Positions 7,632 to 19,212 of a stretch of 33,350 bases of DNA are shown one piece after another (within the stretch, counting starts at the first letter, position 1; every line of letters starts with the position of its first letter). The notes beneath the pieces are model-generated. The model was not told the origin of the DNA. It saw only the letters and a list, made by a program, of their open reading frames with translations, and did not search any database. The translations under genes were made by a program, and so were the position numbers. This DNA is from an uncultured Scytonema sp. (GTDB lineage: Bacteria > Cyanobacteriota > Cyanobacteriia > Cyanobacteriales > Nostocaceae): NCBI GenBank assembly GCA_937873135.1, contig CALMVQ010000382.1, positions 1 through 33,350 of the forward strand. The letters run 5' to 3'.

Positions 7632-9412
7632 TGAAAAAATCTTTTTTGTTTGCTGTCTATATGTTCAACAAGTAACCAATCAGCAGCGAGATTCAGACGA
7701 CCCCAGATTGTGAGTGTTCCCTGATGGACACACCGTTGTAGTTCCTCATCAATATGCGATCGCACAGTGCTCAACTGTACGCAGAGACCATGGTGTTCAA
7801 TTGGTGCGGTAATGGTAAATCTGTAATCCTGTAGAGCTAAATGATGAAAGAAGCCTTTAAAACACTTGCTTGACCGTAATGTCACGTGATTTTGTTCAAC
7901 GTAACAGTACTGAAGAGGCAATGAGCCAGGGCAATTACCGTCTTGTGGATAGGCATCTGGATTCTCCAAGTAATACAGTTGCCAGTGCAGCCAATCAGGA
8001 TGGTTAGGTAGTAAATTAAACAGAGGCACAAGTGCGACAGGGGTTGCCTCTTGTAACAAAGCTGCTTGCAATGTTCTGACAGGCAAATTCCGAGGGCTTA
8101 AATTTAATTCAACGCACAAAGCAGCAGCCATTCCCGCCGCTTGACCAATACCCATAACAACAGGTTGCAGCCTAGTTGCCCCATTAGCAAGATGAGACAC
8201 GGAAATATTCTTTTCACACACCAATAAACCATCTGTTTCTGTCGGAATGAGGCAACTATAGGGAATGGTGAAAGGAGTCCCCGTCCAACGTCCTCCCCAG
8301 CGAATGGATTTAGGTTGTACCTGAAATTCAATTCCCGGATAATGGTGGTCGTTGGGGTAATTCCCAATAGCGATCGCATCCCTGTTCAAAGATGCCACTC
8401 TCCCGAATGCCATGGGCAAAATATCCTGTTCTCGTAAAGTCGATACTCCCACCAAGCGACGGCTTTCCCTGTAGTAGGGATGAAGAGCGTAAGCGCCTCC
8501 ACCAAAGGAGGAAGGAAAGACTTGTTCTGCCAAGCCATAACGACGACCAAGTTGTTTTTGGATAAAAGAGGCAAAATTTTGACTCCAAAAGCGGCATTCT
8601 TGCAGAAACTCATGCCTCCTCTGTATGTCTAACAATCGCCCCAGCTTCTCACCGTAATCATTACCATGAATGGGCCAGTTCATCATAATTACATCCCCTG
8701 GCAAGCGTCCATAATTCAAAAATTTCTCCGCACCATAACCATCCCAAGCACCAGTAAACAGGGATGGGTTATCGTTAGGAGCATTCTTGATTTCTGGGGC
8801 AACGGCTTCACCAAAATCTTGCATCAGCACCACCCAAGTTGGAGATTGCACTGGGTATTGGGAAGTCAAATTGTTGCGATCTCGTGGTGCACTGGGTTCT
8901 CCCCACTCAGACTGCAATTCCCAACCCCATCGATAAGGGATTTCTGCGAATGCCAGTAAATCTCCTAATTCTGTAGCATCGAGAATAATTTTGGCTTTGA
9001 CAATAAAATTTGCAAACCGGACTGCCGTGACACAGTTTCCCTGCCGGACAACCTCTAAAGGAACAAGCCCCTTAATCCAATGCAGTGGCAACTCTCGTAC
9101 CCAATCTGCAAAAATCTCCATCCCTATACGGGGATCGTAACTAAATAAGCTTACCCAACAGTTGTCTAATCCTCCTGGCTGTCTGTGCTGCAATTCCCGC
9201 AAAAATTCTCCCCACAAACCAGTCTGAAAAGCTTCTAATTCATTGCCATCCGGTGCCGACACCCCACCAGAAGTCAGCATTCCTCCCAACCAAGATCCCT
9301 CACTTACAAGAATAGTTTTGACCCCACGACGTGCGGCTTGGATCGCTGCCGCAGTCCCTCCCGTACCGCCTCCCACAACTAAGACATCAGTTATGTATGT
9401 TTGATAAACCAT
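7628..9412 (-). CDS. FAD-dependent oxidoreductase (FAD_oxidored family)
   Basis: A 594-residue flavoprotein. The dinucleotide-binding GGGTGG motif is at residues 14-19 after a beta strand DVLVV, followed by an acidic residue ending beta-2 (VSE). ILDATELGDLLAFA and the late RLQPVVMGIGQAAGMAAAL segment are typical of the FAD_oxidored family (PF12831), whose members are often linked to carbohydrate or xenobiotic oxidation. No signal peptide is seen, so it is probably cytoplasmic. The substrate is unknown. Its 3' end carries the NtcA box of patX, and patX follows on the same strand, but a shared transcript is not required since patX has its own promoter. Confidence 0.85.
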   Translation of the reverse strand: MVYQTYITDVLVVGGGTGGTAAAIQAARRGVKTILVSEGSWLGGMLTSGGVSAPDGNELEAFQTGLWGEFLRELQHRQPGGLDNCWVSLFSYDPRIGMEIFADWVRELPLHWIKGLVPLEVVRQGNCVTAVRFANFIVKAKIILDATELGDLLAFAEIPYRWGWELQSEWGEPSAPRDRNNLTSQYPVQSPTWVVLMQDFGEAVAPEIKNAPNDNPSLFTGAWDGYGAEKFLNYGRLPGDVIMMNWPIHGNDYGEKLGRLLDIQRRHEFLQECRFWSQNFASFIQKQLGRRYGLAEQVFPSSFGGGAYALHPYYRESRRLVGVSTLREQDILPMAFGRVASLNRDAIAIGNYPNDHHYPGIEFQVQPKSIRWGGRWTGTPFTIPYSCLIPTETDGLLVCEKNISVSHLANGATRLQPVVMGIGQAAGMAAALCVELNLSPRNLPVRTLQAALLQEATPVALVPLFNLLPNHPDWLHWQLYYLENPDAYPQDGNCPGSLPLQYCYVEQNHVTLRSSKCFKGFFHHLALQDYRFTITAPIEHHGLCVQLSTVRSHIDEELQRCVHQGTLTIWGRLNLAADWLLVEHIDSKQKRFFQ

Positions 9413-9526
9413 CTAATTGACTGATATTTAACAGCTTGCCTTATATTGCACAATTAAGACACTACTGTGTTGTGGGGTCACATCCCGACATGATGCTCAA
9501 ATCTTTCTTAGGGCGCTCCACAAAAA

Positions 9527-9679
9527 TAAATATCCACCCGTTAAACCCGATCTCTCGTCGTCGAGAAGTCTGCCGGACAGAAGATTCACAGTAGGCTCGC
9601 TTCGCGCTTCGGCTCTCTTGACGGAAGCTTCCGCCCCCAAGACTTCGCGCTTGGGTTCAGACATAAGGCTGGATATTTA
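9527..9679. mobile_element. Possible 153-bp MITE-like element
   Basis: TAAATATCCACCC (9527-9539) and GGCTGGATATTTA (9667-9679) are inverted repeats matching at 12 of 13 positions. Between them lie short palindromes, including CCCAAG/CTTGGG near 9637-9656 and GGAAGCTTCC at 9623-9632. No transposase and no clear target duplication is seen, so mobility is inferred only. Confidence 0.35.
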
Positions 9680-9783
9680 CGGATGGTAGGTGCCTTACCG
9701 GACTAAAAGCGTCGGGGAGCCATAGGCACGTTTTTGAGAGTAGACATCTTTGAAAATTAATTATGCGTTCGTTGAAACCCTTG

Positions 9784-9811
9784 GTAGGGGCTCTCGCTCG
9801 AGAGCCCCTAC
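9784..9811. repeat. Perfect 13-bp stem palindrome
   Basis: GTAGGGGCTCTCG (9784-9796), a 2-base spacer, then its exact complement (9799-9811). It resembles the GTAGGGGC/GCCCCTAC extragenic palindromes common in cyanobacteria. No T-run follows, so terminator function is not supported. Confidence 0.65.
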
Positions 9812-9969
9812 ATCATTTCATCATTTCTTTTAATGTCTAGTAGGTATGTCGAAAGACTTAAACCGGGGGATGATATCCTTTACATCTAAAGCAACAACAA
9901 GCACAAGATTAATAGTTCAAAGCACCTCTCTAATGTTAGATCTATTAATGTTGAAAGGTGGAAACTAAG

Positions 9970-11025
9970 GTGAAAGCACAAGTATTTAGAGGCGTAAATC
10001 AACTATCTTACGAGGAAATCTCAGTACCCGAACTAGAACCGGATGAAGTACTGGTACAAGTGCAGGTTGTGGGGTTGTGTCAGTCAGATATCAAAAAAAT
10101 TCGTTATCCCCTTTATGAACCGCCACGCATTTTTGGGCATGAAACGGCTGGGACAATAGCAGCAATTGGTTCCGATGTCATGGGTTGGCAAGTTGGGCAA
10201 CGGGTGGCAGTGATGCACCACATCCCCTGCATGCGTTGCGCCTACTGTATGAACGATAATTTCTCCATGTGCGATACTTACAAGAATATCTGCACGACAG
10301 CAGGGTTTGCACCTAGCGGTGGAGGCTTTGCCGAGTATGTTAAGGTTCCTGGTCATATTGTCCGCAATGGAGGAATTATTCCGATCCCCGACAAGATTAC
10401 CTTTGAAGAAGCAAGTTTTGTCGAACCGACCAACTGCTGCCTCAAGGCGGTCAAGAAAGCCCAAATTGCTCCAGGGCAAACAGTTTTGGTGACTGGTGCG
10501 GGACCGATTGGTTTGATGTTTGTGATGTTGGTGAAGTATTTCGGAGCAAAAGCGATCACTACCGATTTACTTCCATCTCGCATTGAGAAAGCCTTAGAAG
10601 TCGGTGCGGAGGCGGCTTTTGATGCTCGTGATCCCGATCTGGTCGCAAAAATCCATGCCCTCACCAACGGTCTTGGTGTAGATACAACTCTGCTTGCTGT
10701 CCCCAGTGAAAAAGCTTTCTTTCAAGCCCTTGACTGTACGCGCAAAGGTGGTAAAATACTTTTCTTCGCTGAATTTCCTGATGAGGTAGAAATTCCAATC
10801 AACCCAAATACTCTCTATCGTCGAGAAATTGATTTAATGGGCAGTTACAGTTCATCTTACCGCCTACAAAATTTGGCCGCTGATATTGTGTTTAACCAGC
10901 GCATTGATGTGCAGGCGTTGATAAGTGATCGCTATGCATTGCAAGACTTGTCAGCAGCTGTGGAACGAGCGATTGCGCCCACTTCAGAAACTTACAAAAT
11001 TCTCATTTACCCCGAGTTAAGATAA
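9970..11025 (+). CDS. Zinc-dependent medium-chain alcohol dehydrogenase
   Basis: A member of the MDR superfamily related to sorbitol and threonine dehydrogenases. Counting from the upstream GTG at 9958, the catalytic zinc ligands are Cys41, His61-Glu62 and Glu156, and the structural zinc site is Cys91, Cys94, Cys97 and Cys105. The nucleotide site GAGPIG is at 180-185, with Asp203 at the end of beta-2, which favours NAD+ over NADP+. I prefer the GTG at 9970 (351 residues, MKAQVFRG) because AAGGTGG lies nine bases upstream and family members begin this way; 9958 would place the start inside that site. The substrate cannot be assigned. It is a single gene closed by a strong terminator. Confidence 0.87.
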   Translation: MKAQVFRGVNQLSYEEISVPELEPDEVLVQVQVVGLCQSDIKKIRYPLYEPPRIFGHETAGTIAAIGSDVMGWQVGQRVAVMHHIPCMRCAYCMNDNFSMCDTYKNICTTAGFAPSGGGFAEYVKVPGHIVRNGGIIPIPDKITFEEASFVEPTNCCLKAVKKAQIAPGQTVLVTGAGPIGLMFVMLVKYFGAKAITTDLLPSRIEKALEVGAEAAFDARDPDLVAKIHALTNGLGVDTTLLAVPSEKAFFQALDCTRKGGKILFFAEFPDEVEIPINPNTLYRREIDLMGSYSSSYRLQNLAADIVFNQRIDVQALISDRYALQDLSAAVERAIAPTSETYKILIYPELR

Positions 11026-11087
11026 GTCGTAATTCATGCATAGTCATTTTTCTTTGTCATTACAGATGACTATTTACAAACAACGGT

Positions 11088-11140
11088 GACGGGGCAGTTA
11101 TCCTGAGAGTAAGGATAAATGAGATTCCCCGTCGCTTTTT
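11088..11140 (+). terminator. Two-tier terminator of the alcohol dehydrogenase gene
   Basis: An outer stem GACGGGG (11088-11094)/CCCCGTC (11127-11133) and an inner stem TTATCCT (11098-11104)/AGGATAA (11112-11118), followed by GCTTTTTT. Confidence 0.85.
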
Positions 11141-12504
11141 TCAAGTACATACCCCAACAATTAATAATATTCACTTATAATGACTACAACTGTTAATTTA
11201 GCTACATTTGCTCTTGAATTTCAAGATAATAACTGAGAAAATTTTGGGAGCGCTATATACGCAATAGCCAAGATGAATGTTAAAAAACGAGAGTGTGAAT
11301 TTATATAAACTCAGTCTCAAGTGCTGTTAGCAGTAGGATCATGACACGCCGCAGAGAAGCTCTACTAGACCTATCTTGTTGATTGGTAAGGTCTAATGAT
11401 AGCTCAAGGCTGAAGGATGAAGAAATCCTTTCTTAATGTTCAAAGTAGGGAACGCAATGTATTCATAGTCTGTCAAGAAGTTTGCCAAGATTGTTGTGAC
11501 AGGTTGAGAACGGCTGTTGCCGCTACATTTTTCGCCCTTTCAAAAACGGACAACCAAGCGCGCAAAGTCTTCTAGACGGAAGCTTGCGTCCTGAGAGCTT
11601 TGGATTTTGAGGCGGTTGGTCTGTTTTGTTGTTGAGATGGCTGTCAATAACAGTCTTAAATTGCCGAGAGTGATAATCGTTTGAGCGTGGAGATTTTGTC
11701 GCTCTGTTGTCAGTTTTGTCCGGTTTCATGCTGAAGCCTGACGTTAAGGCAACTGTGGTACAAATGCATGTGTGTCGGGTCAATTTTCCGAGATTGATGC
11801 TCCATATGGAGTTTTCCCCCTCACTCAGTACGACAAGAAAGATGATATTTTTGTTTTGGGTTAGACTTTTATCGCTTAACATTGGGTTTGGGAAGACTTT
11901 TGTAAGACAAAAAATCGTTAATTGACAATAGTCGAAAGTTGTTAACTTTATTTGACACAGTCAACAAAGGACGACCTAAGAAACAACTCAGAACTCTGAG
12001 TTCAGTAGTCTATTTGCCAGATAGTAAAAAAGGATACTGAAAGTCTTTGAGTGGCTTTCCGAACGCCGTTCGTGATCGCATCTACTCAAGAGAGAAGAGT
12101 GTTCAAGAGCATTCGGAGCGAGTACAAGCCTCATACTTGCTGCCTCACCATTATTTATTTATGGAGAAAAGAAAAAATGTATTTCAAGCGGAGAGTGCAT
12201 GGTAAGCGAATTCCAAGAGATAAATCCCCGTCGAGTCCAGTTTATAGGGATGTGTTCTGAATTCTGAGTTCTGATTTATATGTTCTTCTTAAAGGGAATG
12301 CCATTCATAGTCATAAATCCTGAGTAAAATAGTTATCTTGTACTCAAGAACACTCGGATAAATAACACTCCTACAAAAGACATACTGTCAGCACTTTTGA
12401 GGGTGGACTGGTATTAATAAAGTAAACTATATAGTAACAATAAGAGCACCGACCGAGTTAACAATAAGCAGCTTGCTCGTTAAGTGGTCAGAGGTTAGAG
12501 ACTA
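11141..12504. other. 1.36-kb region without a credible gene
   Basis: All ORFs here are short, lack ribosome-binding sites and have no recognisable domain. Visible items are a dispersed repeat copy (11519-11585), complementary words AACTCAGAACTCTGAGTTC (11982-12000) and a related GAATTCTGAGTTCTGA (12259-12274). An unannotated small RNA is possible but no clear promoter plus terminator pair is seen. Confidence 0.5.
11519..11585. repeat. Dispersed repeat, copy A
   Basis: It shares GCCGCTACATTTTTC (11519-11533), AAAAACGGACAACC (11542-11555) and GGAAGCTT (11578-11585) in the same order with 19682-19746. The spacers differ in length and sequence, so this is a diverged repeat family. Confidence 0.7.
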
Positions 12505-14331
12505 ATGGGGAGATATGAGAAGCGACCAGAAAACCCAAGACAAACAGATTCTTTTGGGGCAGCAGAAACTGCCTTACGGGTGGTCACAGAGGAATTACAA
12601 ATTATTCACCGGAATTTGCTGAAGTCGTTACAGGAAGATTTAAAGCGGCTACAGGTAGAAAAGATCCGCCTAAGTGATGACATTAAACAGTTACAAGAGG
12701 AAAAAGAACAGTTGCAGGGGCGGAATATCGGCGACCAGCAGGCGATGGTACGTCAGTTGGCGCAAGTTTTAGCCAGTCACATAACTTTACAATTACAATC
12801 CTCCCTGGAAAGTTTAACTAACCAAGCAGTACAACGTGTCTTGGTGGGCGAAGCCTCAAAAGAAAGCTTAGGAGACGGAACTTCTAAATTGACTGAAAAT
12901 ACCGAACAACTCCTTGGTTCTCTAGATGATAGCCTTACTATCACCTTTAACACGCTGCAACACGATCTAAAAAACTATCAAAGTCGTCTTTCTCAACAAA
13001 TCTCCCAGATGCAAAGTCAACAGCAGCTAGGGGAAGCACTTTTGGCAGAATTAGTTAATCGCCTTCGAGAAGAATTAGAAAAAACAACAGCAGAAACTTC
13101 CTCATTTGTCATTAAAGAAGCGCCACCTCAAGTTGAACCGACTCGGCTGCAATTGGAAACAAAGTTACAAATGAACAGCAGCCCTGATGCTGTACCACCA
13201 AGTAACCCGCCTCCTGAAGAAAGTATCGTCCATCCTCCTCATAGAACAGTCCCTCCTTCTGTAATAGCGGCAGAACAAGCGCCGCTAAAGCCGATAGAAA
13301 GATTGTCTCTCTTCTCAACAGGTTTATGGCTGATTGTATTGTCAACGATGGTGTCGTGTCTTTACAACATCGCTATTAAGGTGATTTTTCGCCAAGATTC
13401 GCAAATTTTGGGCGTGTTTGAGGTTGAGCGTTTAATATCGCCGACTTTGGGTAACACTCTATTAATTCTAATGCTAAGGATGCTTGTGGTTGTGCCACTG
13501 ATGCTACTATTAGCACCTATTTTGCATCCGCGAGTTTGGCAAGATTTACAAAACTTAGTTGACTCAGTACGAAGTCGTCAAAATCACAATAATGCAAACA
13601 CAAAGCGCGTATTAGTAATTTCAATTGTCAGTGGGTGCTTTTTATTTTTGTCTCAGGTACTTATTTATCTTGCTATCGGTCACGTTGCAACTGGAGTTGC
13701 GATCGCACTTTTCTTTATATATCCCACGATCACTGGTGTATTATCGTGGCTACTATTCCGCGATCGCCTTAACTCCTACAGTTATGTCGCGATCGCCTCA
13801 ATTTGCTTGGGAGAATTGCTGATCTTAGGTAGTTCCACAAACGTAGGTATGAGTAATATCTCTTTGGGAAACACCACAGCAATAGCATCAGGAATAGCTT
13901 TTGCTTTGTATGTGGTTCTGACGCGCCAATGTGCTTCCAAACTACATCCAGTCACATTCACCTTAATCAACTTCACGACGATGCTGCTGTTGTCCTTTGT
14001 GGGTTTGTTACTACGTTTACCAGTAAATTGGAGCCTCCAAGTCAATCCTGACCACTTGTTAGAACTTATATTAAGTGCTTTTATCTTAGGTGTACTGACT
14101 CTATGCGGCTATTTATTAAACATTTTCGGCATTCGCAAAATTGGTGCAACACGATCAGCCATTTTCGGTGCTAGTGTTCCAGCTTTAACCGTAATTTTTG
14201 CAGGCTTGATTATTCAGGAAACTTTACAGTTGATACAGGTTTTCGGAGTTATGCTTGTGAGTGTGGGAACAGCTACTTTTAGTTTTGATAAAATCCGAAA
14301 TCGAGTGAACCCTTCAAGTTTTACAAAATAA
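12505..14331 (+). CDS. EamA/DMT-family transporter with coiled-coil N-terminus
   Basis: A 608-residue protein in three parts. Residues about 24-72 and 150-197 are heptad-rich, charged coiled coil (many Glu, Gln, Lys, Leu); residues 205-265 form a proline-rich linker; residues 271-600 carry about ten membrane segments with two internally similar halves of the EamA drug/metabolite-transporter type (for example FFIYPTITGVLSWLLFRDRL). Standard DMT carriers are about 300 residues, so the extra 265 residues are a fused module, presumably cytoplasmic and mediating oligomerisation or docking. The substrate is unknown. It is transcribed toward hetR, whose start is 1.14 kb downstream. No terminator is obvious directly behind it. 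Confidence 0.82.
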   Translation: MGRYEKRPENPRQTDSFGAAETALRVVTEELQIIHRNLLKSLQEDLKRLQVEKIRLSDDIKQLQEEKEQLQGRNIGDQQAMVRQLAQVLASHITLQLQSSLESLTNQAVQRVLVGEASKESLGDGTSKLTENTEQLLGSLDDSLTITFNTLQHDLKNYQSRLSQQISQMQSQQQLGEALLAELVNRLREELEKTTAETSSFVIKEAPPQVEPTRLQLETKLQMNSSPDAVPPSNPPPEESIVHPPHRTVPPSVIAAEQAPLKPIERLSLFSTGLWLIVLSTMVSCLYNIAIKVIFRQDSQILGVFEVERLISPTLGNTLLILMLRMLVVVPLMLLLAPILHPRVWQDLQNLVDSVRSRQNHNNANTKRVLVISIVSGCFLFLSQVLIYLAIGHVATGVAIALFFIYPTITGVLSWLLFRDRLNSYSYVAIASICLGELLILGSSTNVGMSNISLGNTTAIASGIAFALYVVLTRQCASKLHPVTFTLINFTTMLLLSFVGLLLRLPVNWSLQVNPDHLLELILSAFILGVLTLCGYLLNIFGIRKIGATRSAIFGASVPALTVIFAGLIIQETLQLIQVFGVMLVSVGTATFSFDKIRNRVNPSSFTK

Positions 14332-16372
<2,041 letters not shown>

Positions 16373-16397
16373 ATTTTACAAATCGCTTTGATTTATT

Positions 16398-16428
16398 AAG
16401 AATCTACCATTTGGTAGATTCTTATTTT
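16398..16428 (+). terminator. hetR terminator
   Basis: A perfect 12-bp inverted repeat, AAGAATCTACCA (16398-16409) and TGGTAGATTCTT (16412-16423), followed by ATTTTT. It starts 25 bp after the stop codon. Confidence 0.88.
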
Positions 16429-16607
16429 TGCCAATTAATAAAGTGACTACATACTAAAATTGCACAAATCCTAGTACTGCTTCCTGGGAATTCAAAATTA
16501 AAAAGCTTGAAATACAAGGTTGATGGCTGTTTGGAATGGTAACTCTATTTCCGCGCCCGGTGTACTAATGAAGGTTGTTCCAAAACCGTAGATCTGTGTG
16601 CAGAAAG

Positions 16608-16647
16608 CAGGGGAGGCGGAAAGAAAAATTAGTTCTTTCCTCCCCTG
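16608..16647. repeat. Long imperfect hairpin between convergent genes
   Basis: CAGGGGAGG (16608-16616) and AAAGAA (16620-16625) pair with TTCTTT (16633-16638) and CCTCCCCTG (16639-16647), leaving a 3-base bulge. There is no clear T-run on either side; it may protect or end the minus-strand transcript of the neighbouring gene. Confidence 0.55.
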
Positions 16648-16693
16648 ATCCTGATCGCCCTGCTCTTTGAACTTCGGGCGGGAATAGAGTCCT

Positions 16694-17392
16694 TTACCTG
16701 CTTGTACCAGGTGCTGGAGTTAGGGGAGTCTGTATGCTGCGAGGATTTTCTGGAGATGGGGCAGTTTGAGTCCCTCCAGGATTCCCAGGATATGGAGTTC
16801 CAGATGAAGACGGAGTGATCTCAAAATTTTGGGGAGTTTCCTGTCGCGTTCCAGCTGGTATAAATGTAGGTAACAAGCCGCTAACGGTATCGCTAGCGTT
16901 GATACAAGTCTCCATAGCTTGAGTGGGGGCAACGTCGATTTCAGCACGCAAACCTACCACACATTGAGCGAAGTTAACTGGTAACAAACTGCGACCACAG
17001 TAACTTAAAACTGTAGGGTCAACCGCTTCCCGACTCTTCTTGTTAATACCAACGACGCACTTTGCCAACTCAGTGGGACGTCGCGCTTGTCTACAGGTCG
17101 AGAGTGCCTCTGTAGGAGAAATTTGCGTCTGCTGCTTAATTCTGTATACGCAAGAAGATAAGTCTCCCGGACGCGCTGCTGATGCACAAGCTTGCGCCCC
17201 AGATTCTGCAGCTAGACCAACCTTTAAAAGGCGAGCCGTACAGACACGGTACTCATTGTAATATGTAGCGTTAACATCGCCATCGTAATTGTAGGGACTG
17301 GCAGCTGTACCAGGTAAAGTAGTTACCAACCATCCAGCTATAGCTAACGTTGGTGTAATAAGCTTAATTGCTTTGCTTCTATTGCCTAACAT
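16694..17392 (-). CDS. Secreted protein with cysteine-pair repeats (unknown function)
   Basis: Not a family I can name. Counting from a TTG at 17413, there is a signal peptide ending near Ala38, then eight cysteines at 58, 76, 88, 107, 119, 139, 151 and 170 with alternating spacings of 12 and 18-20 residues, giving about three and a half units of ~31 residues (pattern C-x11-C-x18-C, with R-P-x-x-L-x-x-C-V-x-x-I in each). A Pro/Ser/Thr/Gly-rich tail follows from about residue 185. The ATG at 17392 (residue 8) is the better start: GGAG lies seven bases before it and it keeps the whole signal peptide. The regular spacing suggests disulfide-linked helical repeats in the periplasm or outside. It is convergent with hetR, which may be only positional. 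Confidence 0.75.
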   Translation of the reverse strand: MLGNRSKAIKLITPTLAIAGWLVTTLPGTAASPYNYDGDVNATYYNEYRVCTARLLKVGLAAESGAQACASAARPGDLSSCVYRIKQQTQISPTEALSTCRQARRPTELAKCVVGINKKSREAVDPTVLSYCGRSLLPVNFAQCVVGLRAEIDVAPTQAMETCINASDTVSGLLPTFIPAGTRQETPQNFEITPSSSGTPYPGNPGGTQTAPSPENPRSIQTPLTPAPGTSR

Positions 17393-17554
17393 CTCAATTC
17401 TCCAAACACCCAAAGTTATGCTATCTCATCTAGTGAAGAAGGGCGACGGGGAATCCTACTTCTTTATGGGTATGGAAAGATAGTTAAGGGACATTGGTTT
17501 TGATCAAATCACGCGCATACAAATAACGACCGTACAATTTTACGTTTTCTAAAC

Positions 17555-17560
17555 TATAAT
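17555..17560 (+). promoter_or_regulatory. rpsD -10 element
   Basis: A perfect TATAAT 47 bp before the rpsD ATG. The -35 region (17532-17537) is weak. AAGGA near 17597 is the ribosome-binding site. Confidence 0.5.
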
Positions 17561-17606
17561 AGGATGCTGAATAAAGTTTAAACAAGGTTAGATTAAGGAA
17601 ACGATA

Positions 17607-18215
17607 ATGTCCCGATACAGAGGACCACGCCTCAGAATTGTACGTCGCCTTGGCGATTTGCCAGGTTTAACTCGTAAAAGCGCCAGACGCGCTTACCCAC
17701 CAGGTCAGCACGGTCAGAACCGCAAGAAGCGCTCTGAATACGCTGTCCGGTTAGAGGAAAAGCAAAAACTCCGCTTCAACTATGGTCTGACGGAAAAGCA
17801 ACTGTTGCGCTATGTGCGTAAAGCTAGACGTGTTACCGGTTCTACCGGACAAGTGCTGCTACAGATGCTAGAAATGCGCTTGGATAATACCGTTTTTCGG
17901 ATGGGAATGGCTCCCACCATTCCCGCAGCTCGTCAGCTGGTGAATCACGGACATGTGGCCATCAACGGTCGCGTAGTCAATATTGCCAGTTATCAGTGCC
18001 GTCCTGGAGAGGAAATTTCAGTTAGAAACCGAGAACAATCCCGGAAGTTGGTGGAAGCTAACTTGCAATATCCCGGTTTAGCCAACACTCCCAGCCATTT
18101 GGAGTTTGATAAGAACAAAATGGTTGGTAAAATAAACGGGGTTATTGAACGTGAGTGGGTGGCTCTTCAAATAAACGAACTGCTCGTGGTGGAATACTAC
18201 TCACGACAAGCCTAG
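17607..18215 (+). CDS. rpsD: 30S ribosomal protein S4
   Basis: A 202-residue primary 16S rRNA-binding protein of the small-subunit body. The N-terminal [22 protein letters not shown] and the S4 RNA-binding domain (about residues 91-155, [20 protein letters not shown]) are clear and the length is normal. As usual in cyanobacteria it stands apart from the main ribosomal operons. It has its own TATAAT promoter and is convergent with moaA with only six bases between stop codons, so the two transcripts must overlap or end within the neighbour. Confidence 0.98.
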   Translation: MSRYRGPRLRIVRRLGDLPGLTRKSARRAYPPGQHGQNRKKRSEYAVRLEEKQKLRFNYGLTEKQLLRYVRKARRVTGSTGQVLLQMLEMRLDNTVFRMGMAPTIPAARQLVNHGHVAINGRVVNIASYQCRPGEEISVRNREQSRKLVEANLQYPGLANTPSHLEFDKNKMVGKINGVIEREWVALQINELLVVEYYSRQA

Positions 18216-18221
18216 AAAATA

Positions 18222-19211
18222 TTATCCTCCGATTTGCGACATAGTACGGGTGTAAACACCAGTGGTATTACCAGGATCGCGCTGTTTAAAATTGATTTCA
18301 GGCTTAATTGCTAGCAAGCTTCTTACCTGCTCCCGCAACTGTGTAGTACTGATACCAGAGCGGAGAGCAGTTTTTAAGTCTATTTGAGCATCTTCATTTA
18401 ATAAACATGGACGCAGCCAACCGTCTGCAGAAAGCCGCATCCGGTTGCAGCGATCGCAAAAACACTCTGACATCTGACTGATAAATCCCAGTGTCCCTTT
18501 CGCTCCGGGAATCTGGAATACATCAGCCGGACCATTACCACAAACTTGAGATTCTGTCAAGCCCCAACGGTCACGGATAAGTTGACGTAACTCTTCAGAA
18601 GCTATCCAACCGCGATCGCCAAACAGTTGGGAATTCCCAATCGGCATAAACTCAATAAATCGGACGTGCCACTGCTTGTCAATCGTCAGTGCAGCTAAGT
18701 CAAGAATTTCTTTGTCGTTAACGCCAGGGATCACCACGACATTGAGTTTAAGGGGAGTGAATCCAACACGATAGGCAGCTTGAATACCATCCCATACTTG
18801 TTGCCAACGCCCACGGCCGCGATTGCCAATAATTTGGTCAAAGGTTTCTGGATCGAGAGAGTCCAAGCTAATATTAATTCGCCGCAAGCCAACGTTATAC
18901 AGGCTCTTGGCCAAGGGAGCGAGTAAAAACCCGTTAGTCGTCATCGATAAGTCTTGGGTTTGAGGAAGGGAGGCGATCGCCCCCACCAACTCCACCACAC
19001 GAGGACGAAGTAGAGGTTCTCCCCCAGTCAAACGGAATCGAGTAAATCCAACCGGGATAAAAACGAATTGAATAAGAGTGAGTAGTTCGTCATCAGTTAA
19101 CAACTGTTGCTTGAGGATGTAATCAAGTTCTGCTCCCTCCGGCATACAGTATTGACACCGGAAATTACACCGATCTATTAAACTAATCCGTAAATAATCT
19201 ACCTGGTTCAT
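18222..19211 (-). CDS. moaA: GTP 3',8-cyclase
   Basis: A 329-residue radical-SAM enzyme that converts GTP to 3',8-cyclo-7,8-dihydro-GTP, the first step of molybdenum-cofactor synthesis. The N-terminal 4Fe-4S cluster motif is Cys15-x3-Cys19-x2-Cys22, followed by the SAM-binding TGGEP at 62-66. The second cluster uses Cys252, Cys255 and Cys269, and the C-terminus ends in the required Gly-Gly. In this organism the cofactor would serve nitrate reductase, fitting the nitrogen theme, although no other moa genes are nearby. The leader just upstream contains a short AT-rich tandem repeat (19213-19247). Confidence 0.96.
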   Translation of the reverse strand: MNQVDYLRISLIDRCNFRCQYCMPEGAELDYILKQQLLTDDELLTLIQFVFIPVGFTRFRLTGGEPLLRPRVVELVGAIASLPQTQDLSMTTNGFLLAPLAKSLYNVGLRRINISLDSLDPETFDQIIGNRGRGRWQQVWDGIQAAYRVGFTPLKLNVVVIPGVNDKEILDLAALTIDKQWHVRFIEFMPIGNSQLFGDRGWIASEELRQLIRDRWGLTESQVCGNGPADVFQIPGAKGTLGFISQMSECFCDRCNRMRLSADGWLRPCLLNEDAQIDLKTALRSGISTTQLREQVRSLLAIKPEINFKQRDPGNTTGVYTRTMSQIGG

Positions 19212-19212
19212 C

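Larger units (their letters stand above)
9413..9957. other. Repeat-rich intergenic region
   Basis: This 545-bp divergent spacer has no credible gene. It holds a possible MITE-like unit (9527-9679), an imperfect hairpin GTGCCT/AGGCAC (9691-9728) and a perfect palindrome (9784-9811). The GC-rich palindromic stretch at 9590-9660 differs strongly in composition from the AT-rich flanks. Confidence 0.55.

Noticed and set aside
8104-8959. Several ORFs inside the FAD oxidoreductase gene
   Set aside because: They are shadows of a well-conserved coding sequence in other frames.
11523-11925. Overlapping short ORFs on both strands
   Set aside because: They read through dispersed repeat copy A and adjacent DNA, with atypical composition and no start signals.
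12051-12260. 69-residue ORF with GKRIPRD, similar to GKRIPRE at about 25560-25590
   Set aside because: The shared words are short and lie in low-quality reading frames; I regard this as repeat-derived DNA, not a gene family.
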